Shown here piece by piece: positions 1-5,990 of a stretch of 5,990 bases of DNA. The stretch lies in assembly GCA_035491935.1 (NCBI GenBank), contig DATJJW010000255.1, positions 1 through 5,990 of the forward strand, given 5' to 3'. This DNA is from DATJJW01 sp035491935 (GTDB taxonomy: Bacteria > Pseudomonadota > Alphaproteobacteria > ATCC43930 > CGMCC-115725). A model generated the notes under the pieces. That model worked only from the letters and a program-made list of their open reading frames with translations. It did not search any database and had not been told where the DNA came from. Position numbers and translations under genes: made by a program. Position 1 is the first letter of the stretch, and each line of letters opens with the position of its first letter.

Positions 1-917
1 GGGCCTGGGACGCGTTGTGGGAGGATTTGGGCGAACGCCACTATTGGGAGACCGGCACCCTGTGCATCGCCTCCCGCGAGGGAGAGGCGGCGGCTGGCGA
101 GTGGATGCATAAATCGGCCGTGACGCTGGAACGCTGTGGCCACAAGCCGGAGATGCTCGACCAGTCGCGCCTGTCGTTACGCTTCCCGCTGATCGATCCC
201 AGCGATGTGGAGGGCGGTCTCTATCTGCCTTCCGGCGGCGTGCTGTTCGCCGACAAGATCCTCGATGGTTTGAAGGAATATCTCGACGACCACGATGTTG
301 CGCTGCGCCCCAAGACCAAGGTGGTCGAGGTCGATGTCGACCGGGCGCGGCTGGTGCTGGAGGGCGGTGAGACGGTCGAGGCCGACGCGGTGATCGTGGC
401 GGCGGGGGCCTGGATCAACCGGTTGATGCCGGCGCTCAGGCCGCGCCTGACGCCGTCGCGCCAGGTGCTGGCCTATATGCATCCGCCGGAGGAGCTGGAC
501 GATCTGTGGGCCAAGAGCCCGATCATCCTCGATATCGATCCAATGGCGGGTTTCTATGCGGTGCCGCCCCGCGGCGGGACGCAGCTCAAGCTCGGCGACC
601 ATCGCTATTCGCTGGAGGGTGATCCGGATGCCCCGCGCAAGGCCAGTGAGGCGGAAATCGAGCAGCTGGCCGCCCGGTGCGGCCGCCGGCTCACCGGCTG
701 GGCCGGCTACAGGCTTGAACGGCTGGAGGTCTGCTTCTATATCGTCGAGCCGCAGCAGCGCTTCATCGTCGAGCGGGCGGGCAAGGCCGGCTGGGTCTTG
801 AGCGCCTGTTCCGGCCATGGCTTCAAATTCGGGCCGGTGATCGGCCAGAGGCTGGCCGAGGCGATGATCCTGGATAAGCCTGAGCAACTGACCGCCTGGG
901 CGGCGGGGAAGATTTGA
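1..917 (+). CDS. FAD-dependent amine oxidase of the DAO / monomeric sarcosine oxidase type (5' partial)
   Basis: The reading frame is open from base 3 (Ala-Trp-Asp-Ala) with no start codon visible, so the gene begins upstream and the N-terminal FAD-binding GxGxxG region is missing. About 304 residues remain. Counting from the TTG at base 15 as residue 1, DAVIVAAGAW (124-133) is the second dinucleotide-side strand typical of the DAO fold. LKLGDH (191-196) places Lys192 and His196 where monomeric sarcosine oxidase (MSOX) has its oxygen-activating Lys265 and His269. Cys240 in EVCFY aligns with the cysteine that covalently binds FAD in MSOX. SGHGFKF (266-272) matches the C-terminal active-site loop, with Lys271 like Lys348. 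These alignments are by eye from memory of the family. The likely reaction is oxidation of a secondary amine or N-methyl amino acid, releasing H2O2; the substrate cannot be told. The TGA stop overlaps the pyrF ATG by one base. It could also be a dehydrogenase-type DAO protein rather than a true oxidase. Confidence 0.85.
   Translation, partial: AWDALWEDLGERHYWETGTLCIASREGEAAAGEWMHKSAVTLERCGHKPEMLDQSRLSLRFPLIDPSDVEGGLYLPSGGVLFADKILDGLKEYLDDHDVALRPKTKVVEVDVDRARLVLEGGETVEADAVIVAAGAWINRLMPALRPRLTPSRQVLAYMHPPEELDDLWAKSPIILDIDPMAGFYAVPPRGGTQLKLGDHRYSLEGDPDAPRKASEAEIEQLAARCGRRLTGWAGYRLERLEVCFYIVEPQQRFIVERAGKAGWVLSACSGHGFKFGPVIGQRLAEAMILDKPEQLTAWAAGKI
905..911 (+). promoter_or_regulatory. Ribosome binding site of pyrF
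   Basis: GGGGAAG is a purine-rich Shine-Dalgarno-like stretch five bases before the ATG at 917, inside the last codons of the oxidase gene. It supports ATG 917 over the in-frame TTG at 914, which would sit too close to the site. Confidence 0.55.
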
Positions 918-1615
918 TGAGCAGCGCAACCCATAACCCGATTTTGGTCGCGATCGACACCACCGATGCCGAGGCCGCCCGCGCGACCATCGGCCGTGTC
1001 GCGCCCCATGTCGGTGGTGTCAAATTGGGGCTGGAATTCTTCAACTGCCACGGCATCGAGGGCGTGGCGCGTGCTGCCGGCACGCTGCCGCTGTTCCTCG
1101 ACCTCAAGCTGCACGACATCCCGAACACGGTGGCGGGCGGCGTGCGTGCGGTGGCGGCGCTCAAACCCGCACTGCTCACCATCCATGCCGGCGGTGGCCT
1201 GGCCATGATGAAGGCGGCGGTCGAGGCGGCGCGCGAGACCTCGCCGCTGACCAAGATCTTGGCCGTCACTATCCTGACCAGCCTGGACGATGGCGATCTC
1301 GAAGCGCTGGGCTATCGCGACCCGGTCGAAGCGCAGGTGCGGCGCCTGGCGGCCCTGGCGCAGCAGGCGGGCGTCGATGGCTGCGTCTGTTCGCCTAAGG
1401 AGGTGGCGGCGCTGCGCCGGCAATGCGGGGTGGATTTCCTGCTGGTGGTGCCGGGCATCCGGCCGGCGGGGGTGGCGCTCGGCGACCAGAAGCGGGTGAT
1501 GAGCCCGCGCAACGCGGTCGAGGCCGGCGCCTCCTATCTCGTCATCGGCCGGCCGATCACCGAGGCTTCCGATCCGGCGGCGGCGGCCGCCGACATCTTG
1601 GCGAGCCTGGCATGA
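917..1615 (+). CDS. pyrF: Orotidine 5'-phosphate decarboxylase
   Basis: PyrF removes CO2 from orotidine 5'-monophosphate to give UMP, the last step of de novo pyrimidine synthesis, in the cytoplasm. The 232-residue product is a TIM barrel of the usual bacterial length. Asp14 (VAIDTTD) and Lys36 (VKLGLEFF) are the first substrate-contacting residues. The hallmark D-x-K-x-x-D signature is Asp62-Leu-Lys64-Leu-His-Asp67 in FLDLKLHDIPNT, so the catalytic Lys/Asp array is complete. VVPGIRPAG (177-185) and YLVIGRPIT (207-215) form the phosphate-binding end of the barrel. The ATG at 917 overlaps the upstream oxidase stop by one base. The gene's own stop overlaps the trpF ATG by four bases (ATGA), so translation is probably coupled on both sides. 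A TTG three bases upstream is a less likely start. Confidence 0.97.
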   Translation: MSSATHNPILVAIDTTDAEAARATIGRVAPHVGGVKLGLEFFNCHGIEGVARAAGTLPLFLDLKLHDIPNTVAGGVRAVAALKPALLTIHAGGGLAMMKAAVEAARETSPLTKILAVTILTSLDDGDLEALGYRDPVEAQVRRLAALAQQAGVDGCVCSPKEVAALRRQCGVDFLLVVPGIRPAGVALGDQKRVMSPRNAVEAGASYLVIGRPITEASDPAAAAADILASLA

Positions 1616-2259
1616 GTGTCGCGGTCAAGATCTGCGGCCTCTCGACGGCCGACACGGTCGAGGCGGCGGTGAATGCCGGCGCCGACTATGTGGGCTTCGT
1701 CTTCTATCCGCCGAGCCCGCGGGCGGTCACCATTGAGCAGGCGGTGCGGCTGACGGCGCTGGTGCCGTCCCATGTCGGGCGCGTCGGGCTGTTCGTCGAT
1801 CCCGATGACGATCTCCTGCGCCGGGTGCTCGACCGCGTACCGTTGGAGATCCTGCAGCTCCACGGCAAGGAAGAGCCGGATCGGGTGCGCGCCATCCGCC
1901 AGCGTTTCGGCCGGCCGGTGATGAAGGCGATCAAGGTGGCCTCGGCCGAGGACGTTACCGTCGCCACCCGCTATCTGGACGCGGCCGACCGGCTGCTGTT
2001 CGACGCCATGCCGCCCAAGCGCGATGGCGCGCTCCCTGGCGGCAATGGCGAGAGCTTCGATTGGACCCTGCTCGCCGGACGGCACTGGCCCTTGCCCTGG
2101 ATGCTGTCCGGCGGTCTCAATGCCGCCGTGCTGCCCCAGGCGGTGCGCGTGACCGGTGCGCCGGCGCTCGATGTTTCGTCAGGCGTCGAGACCAATCCCG
2201 GCATCAAGGACATCGGCCTCATCCGCGATTTCATCGCCACGGCCCGGCAGCTCGGCTGA
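1612..2259 (+). CDS. trpF: Phosphoribosylanthranilate isomerase
   Basis: TrpF carries out the Amadori rearrangement of N-(5'-phosphoribosyl)anthranilate to CdRP, the third step of tryptophan synthesis after anthranilate. The product is 215 residues, normal for a stand-alone bacterial TrpF rather than a TrpC-TrpF fusion. VKICGL (5-10) carries the catalytic general base Cys8. LLFDAMP (128-134) holds Asp131, the expected general acid. LQLHGKE (81-87), SGGLN (166-170) and LDVSSGVE (186-193) are the other family signatures, the last two lining the phosphate site. The frame stays open upstream within pyrF, but the ATG at 1612 forms an ATGA overlap with the pyrF stop and puts KICGL at the usual distance from the N-terminus. 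The Shine-Dalgarno match is weak (GGCGAG near 1600-1605), consistent with coupling. A lipoprotein gene rather than trpB follows directly. Confidence 0.97.
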   Translation: MSVAVKICGLSTADTVEAAVNAGADYVGFVFYPPSPRAVTIEQAVRLTALVPSHVGRVGLFVDPDDDLLRRVLDRVPLEILQLHGKEEPDRVRAIRQRFGRPVMKAIKVASAEDVTVATRYLDAADRLLFDAMPPKRDGALPGGNGESFDWTLLAGRHWPLPWMLSGGLNAAVLPQAVRVTGAPALDVSSGVETNPGIKDIGLIRDFIATARQLG

Positions 2260-2294
2260 TACCGCGGTTTGTTCTTGAAATGTACCGATTGCGC

Positions 2295-2322
2295 GTGACG
2301 GCGGCGCCGGACTGCGCTATGA
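2295..2322 (+). promoter_or_regulatory. Candidate promoter for the lipoprotein gene
   Basis: GTGACG (2295-2300) and CTATGA (2317-2322) are separated by 16 bases and resemble alphaproteobacterial -35 and -10 boxes. They lie in the 100-bp gap after trpF. Downstream is a CCTTTCGTTT ten-mer (2332-2341), which also occurs before trpB, and then the ATG at 2360. The gap otherwise holds only an 8-bp palindrome ACCGCGGT (2261-2268) just after the trpF stop and a GC-rich CGGCGCCG palindrome; neither is followed by a T run, so no terminator is called. Prediction is by eye only. Confidence 0.3.
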
Positions 2323-2359
2323 CGGACTCGACCTTTCGTTTTAGAGTGCACCTGTCCGC

Positions 2360-3070
2360 ATGCGCCTCTGTACTTTCTGGATCGTCGGTCTTCTTGCCCT
2401 GCTGACCGGATGCGCCTTCGGGCATCTCGGCTACGACCCCAGCTCCTCGCCGCCTGCGCCCAATACCGGCTGCCTCGGCAAGGAGGTGCTGGCTTGTGTC
2501 GATACGTTGCGGCCACAGCTGCAGGCCGATGGGCTCGATGCGGATGTGCAGAAGCAGCTCGGGGCCAATAGCGCCGTCGATGTGAATGGCCGCAGCCTCG
2601 GCCGGGTCAGGCGGCTCGTCCTGGAGACGCACACCCCGGAATTGCCGAATAACGCGCTGGCCCTGGACTATGATCGCTCGAACATCGTGACGTCGATGCA
2701 GATCACGCTGCCGGTCGAGCCGGCCGGCATGGAAACGGCTGGGGCTTACGATGCGACGCGTACCCTGGCTTCCTTGCGCCTTGCCTGTGGCACGCCCTGT
2801 GCCGATGTCTCGGCGGACGAGTTCCGGAAATTCTTCGCGGCCCTCGAGGCGTACCATCTGCACATTGCCCATGACGACCGACAACGGCTCCGGGTCGTGG
2901 ATTACGGCCAGGGCGTCTACACCGACTACGCCAGATGGTCGGATCCGATGCCGTTCCACGGCTTCCATCTGCAATATGCCTTCGTCCTGGAGCACAGGCC
3001 GCATTTCATCGATGCAGACAACAAGACCGGCATCAGCATCCGCTATCCGGTCCTCATCCTCTCGAAATAG
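2360..3070 (+). CDS. Predicted lipoprotein of unknown function
   Basis: I do not recognise the family. The 236-residue product starts with a short signal peptide: Arg2, a hydrophobic stretch about residues 5-15, and the lipobox LLTGC ending at Cys18. This predicts signal peptidase II cleavage and lipid attachment at Cys18. The next residue is Ala, not Asp, which in an enterobacterial-type Lol system would favour the outer membrane. The mature part looks soluble, with no further membrane segment, and has four more cysteines (38, 46, 143, 147) that could form two periplasmic disulfides; C143-GTP-C147 is a tight pair. The C-terminal third is rich in aromatic residues and His (HLHIAHDD, DYGQGVYTDY, PFHGFHLQY). 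No clear Shine-Dalgarno sequence precedes the ATG. Codon use resembles the neighbours, though the third-position GC bias looks a little weaker. It interrupts the usual trpF-trpB adjacency, and nothing suggests a role in tryptophan synthesis. Confidence 0.85.
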   Translation: MRLCTFWIVGLLALLTGCAFGHLGYDPSSSPPAPNTGCLGKEVLACVDTLRPQLQADGLDADVQKQLGANSAVDVNGRSLGRVRRLVLETHTPELPNNALALDYDRSNIVTSMQITLPVEPAGMETAGAYDATRTLASLRLACGTPCADVSADEFRKFFAALEAYHLHIAHDDRQRLRVVDYGQGVYTDYARWSDPMPFHGFHLQYAFVLEHRPHFIDADNKTGISIRYPVLILSK

Positions 3071-3094
3071 ACGGCGGGCATGCGGCGCGGGCCC

Positions 3095-3136
3095 TTGATG
3101 CGGGAGGCTTGCGGCTATAGGGTCCGCCTTTCGTTT
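3095..3136 (+). promoter_or_regulatory. Candidate promoter and leader of trpBA-accD
   Basis: The 82-bp gap between the lipoprotein stop and trpB contains TTGATG (3095-3100) and CTATAG (3115-3120), followed by CCTTTCGTTT (3127-3136). The two boxes are only 14-15 bases apart, shorter than ideal, so the -35 element is uncertain. The CTAT box plus the ten-mer and the CGCATG at the start codon parallel the region before the lipoprotein gene. I see no Trp-codon-rich leader peptide or attenuator hairpin here, only a 4-bp GCGG/CCGC stem around the CTATAG box. Confidence 0.3.
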
Positions 3137-3152
3137 CCGTGATTCGGTTCGC

Positions 3153-4396
<1,244 letters not shown>

Positions 4397-4400
<4 letters not shown>

Positions 4401-5206
4401 GCCGCATCCAGCCCCGTTTCGCCGAGTTGAAACAGGCGGGCCGCGCCGGGCTCGTGACCTTCGTCATGGCCGGCGACCCCGACATGGGCTATTTCGACGC
4501 GATATTGGCCGGCATGGCGAAATCCGGTGCGGACGTGCTGGAGATCGGCATGCCGTTCTCCGACCCAATGGCCGATGGACCGGCGATCCAGGCGGCGGGG
4601 CTGCGCGCGCTGAAATCCGGCACCAAGCTCGCCCATGTCCTGGCCGCGGTATCGCGCTTCCGCAAGCTGGACGACGTCACGCCGATCGTGCTGATGGGCT
4701 ATTACAACCCGATCTACAGCTATGACATCGAGCGCTTTGCCAAGGAGGCATCGAGCGCCGGTGTCGATGGCGTGATCCTGGTCGATCTGCCGCCCGAGGA
4801 AGTGGGCGAGTGCCTGCCGTTCCTGAGGGAGCACGGCCTCGATCTCATCCGCCTGACCACGCCGACCAGCGACGATGCGCGCCTGCCCAAGGTGCTCGAA
4901 GGTGCATCCGGCTTCGTCTACCACGTGGCGATCGCCGGCATCACCGGCACGCGCTCGGCCGAGACCGGGGACGTCGCCGAAGCCGTCGCACGTATCCGCC
5001 GCCATACCGATCTGCCGGTCGCGGTGGGTTTCGGCATCCGCACGCCGGAGCAGGCAGCCGCCATCGCCCGTATCGCGGATGCCGCCGTCGTCGGATCCGC
5101 CATCGTCGATACCATCGCCAAGCATGCCGAAGCCCGCGAGAATCCCGCGGAAGCCGTCCATGCCCAGGTCGCCGCATTGGCGACCGGGATACACGGCGCC
5201 CGCTAG
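4397..5206 (+). CDS. trpA: Tryptophan synthase alpha chain
   Basis: TrpA cleaves indole-3-glycerol phosphate to indole and glyceraldehyde 3-phosphate and passes the indole to TrpB through an internal tunnel. The product is 269 residues (E. coli 268), a TIM barrel. Starting at TTG 4397, the catalytic residues fall at Glu49 (LEIGMPFSDP) and Asp60 (MADGPAIQ), exactly the E. coli numbers, which strongly supports this start. YYNPIY (102-107) and DLPPEE (130-135) form the barrel centre and the interface with TrpB. GITGTR (181-186) lies in the mobile loop 6 region. GFGIRTPEQ (211-219) and GSAIV (233-237) bind the substrate phosphate. The TTG overlaps the trpB TGA as TTGA, so translation probably depends on ribosomes finishing trpB. 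No ATG in a suitable position upstream competes with it. Confidence 0.97.
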
Positions 5207-5212
5207 AGCTTT

Positions 5213-5216
5213 AGGA
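5213..5216 (+). promoter_or_regulatory. Ribosome binding site of accD
   Basis: AGGA lies ten bases before the accD ATG, in the 20-bp spacer after the trpA stop. The spacer has no room for a terminator, so accD is probably transcribed with trpBA. Confidence 0.4.
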
Positions 5217-5226
5217 AACCAGCCCC

Positions 5227-5990
5227 ATGAACTGGCTTACCAACGTCGTCCTGCCGAAGATTCGCACCCTGGTCTCGACCAAGACCGAGGTGCCCGACAA
5301 TCTTTGGACCAATTGTCCGGCCTGCGGGACGATGCTGTTTCAGCGCGACCTGGAAAAGAACCTGCATGTCTGCCCGAATTGCGGCCATCATATGCGCATC
5401 GGCGCCAAGCAGCGTCTGGCCATCATGTTCGACGAGGGCGAGTTCACCCGCATCGAGCTGCCGAAGCCGGTGCATGACCCGCTGAAATTCCGCGACACCA
5501 AGCGCTACGCCGACCGGCTGAAGGAAAGCCAAGGCAAGTTCGGTCCGGGCAGCGACGCCATCGTCGTGGCTCACGGCACGATCGGCGGCAGCCCGGCCGT
5601 GATCGCGGCCTTCGAATTCGGCTTCATGGGCGGCTCGATGGGCATCGCGGTCGGCGAGGCGATCGTCGCTGCGGCAAGGCTTGCGGTGCTGCAGAGTGCC
5701 GCCCTCATCGTCGTGCCGGCCTCGGGCGGCGCGCGCATGCAGGAAGGCATCCTGTCGCTGATGCAGATGCCGCGCACGACCATCGCGGTCGAGACGGTCA
5801 AGGAAGCGGGCTTGCCCTACATCACGCTTCTCACCGACCCCACCACCGGCGGCGTCACCGCCTCCTTCGCCATGCTGGGTGACATCGCGCTGGCCGAGCC
5901 CGGCGCCGTCATCGGCTTCGCCGGCGCCCGCGTCATCGAGGAGACGATCCGCGAGCGTCTGCCCGACGGCTTCCAGCGCGCCGAATACCT
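5227..5990 (+). CDS. accD: Acetyl-CoA carboxylase carboxyltransferase subunit beta (3' partial)
   Basis: AccD pairs with AccA to move the carboxyl group from carboxybiotin on AccB to acetyl-CoA, making malonyl-CoA for fatty acid synthesis. The window contains the first 254 codons plus two bases; the family usually has about 290-310 residues, so only the C-terminus is missing. A four-cysteine zinc ribbon is complete: Cys30-x2-Cys33-x15-Cys49-x2-Cys52, close to E. coli 27/30/46/49. The crotonase-type carboxyltransferase core follows, with EFGFMGGSMG (152-161), SGGARMQEG (166-174) and TDPTTGGVTASFAMLGD (203-219), which supplies the CoA and oxyanion glycines, then GFAGARVIEET. The ATG gives the typical MNWLTNVVLPKI N-terminus. 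Placement directly after trpA is a common alphaproteobacterial arrangement, in which folC often comes next. Confidence 0.97.
   Translation, partial: MNWLTNVVLPKIRTLVSTKTEVPDNLWTNCPACGTMLFQRDLEKNLHVCPNCGHHMRIGAKQRLAIMFDEGEFTRIELPKPVHDPLKFRDTKRYADRLKESQGKFGPGSDAIVVAHGTIGGSPAVIAAFEFGFMGGSMGIAVGEAIVAAARLAVLQSAALIVVPASGGARMQEGILSLMQMPRTTIAVETVKEAGLPYITLLTDPTTGGVTASFAMLGDIALAEPGAVIGFAGARVIEETIRERLPDGFQRAEY

Noticed and set aside
1423..1611. An upstream in-frame extension of trpF inside pyrF
   Set aside because: The added 63 residues are Gly/Arg-rich out-of-frame pyrF sequence. The ATG at 1612 gives the standard TrpF N-terminus.
2289..2316. A possible terminator hairpin after trpF built on the GC-rich CGGCGCCG palindrome and flanking GCGC pairs
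   Set aside because: The stems are short, the palindrome leaves no loop, and no T run follows.
3071..3152. A tryptophan attenuator or leader peptide before trpB
   Set aside because: There is no short frame with tandem Trp codons and no pair of alternative hairpins with a T run. Only a 4-bp stem is visible.

Overview
This GC-rich window carries tightly packed plus-strand genes with G/C-biased third codon positions. It holds four complete biosynthetic genes (pyrF, trpF, trpB, trpA), a complete lipoprotein gene of unknown function, and two genes cut by the window edges: a flavin-dependent oxidase at the left and accD at the right. The order trpF-trpB-trpA-accD is a familiar alphaproteobacterial chromosomal arrangement. 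Together with pyrF directly before trpF and the base composition, it points to an alphaproteobacterium, plausibly Rhodospirillales-like. That placement is inferred from gene order and protein character, not from a marker gene.

Layout. Bases 1-917 encode the C-terminal ~300 residues of a DAO-family (monomeric sarcosine oxidase-like) enzyme. Its stop overlaps the pyrF start by one base (TGATG). pyrF (917-1615) and trpF (1612-2259) overlap by four bases (ATGA), so these three genes look like one translationally coupled unit. A 100-bp gap follows, then a lipoprotein gene (2360-3070) that splits the usual trpF-trpB neighbourhood. After another 82-bp gap, trpB (3153-4400) overlaps trpA (4397-5206) by four bases (TTGA, with a TTG start), and accD begins 20 bp later at 5227 and runs off the window. 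The two gaps carry similar leader sequences: a CTAT box, an identical CCTTTCGTTT ten-mer, and CGCATG at the start codon. They are the best candidates for internal promoters.

Function. TrpF, TrpB and TrpA catalyse three late steps of tryptophan synthesis: isomerisation of phosphoribosyl-anthranilate, then the two half-reactions of tryptophan synthase. PyrF makes UMP, and AccD supplies the carboxyltransferase beta subunit for malonyl-CoA. All expected catalytic residues are visible, so the pathway genes look intact. They are housekeeping genes.

I saw no tRNA, rRNA, CRISPR array, insertion sequence, phage gene or clear rho-independent terminator. No stretch over 300 bases lacks a gene. I do not see a convincing undescribed system. 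The parts worth a second look are the unknown lipoprotein inside the trp cluster, the repeated leader motif, and the coupling of an amine-oxidase-like gene to pyrF.
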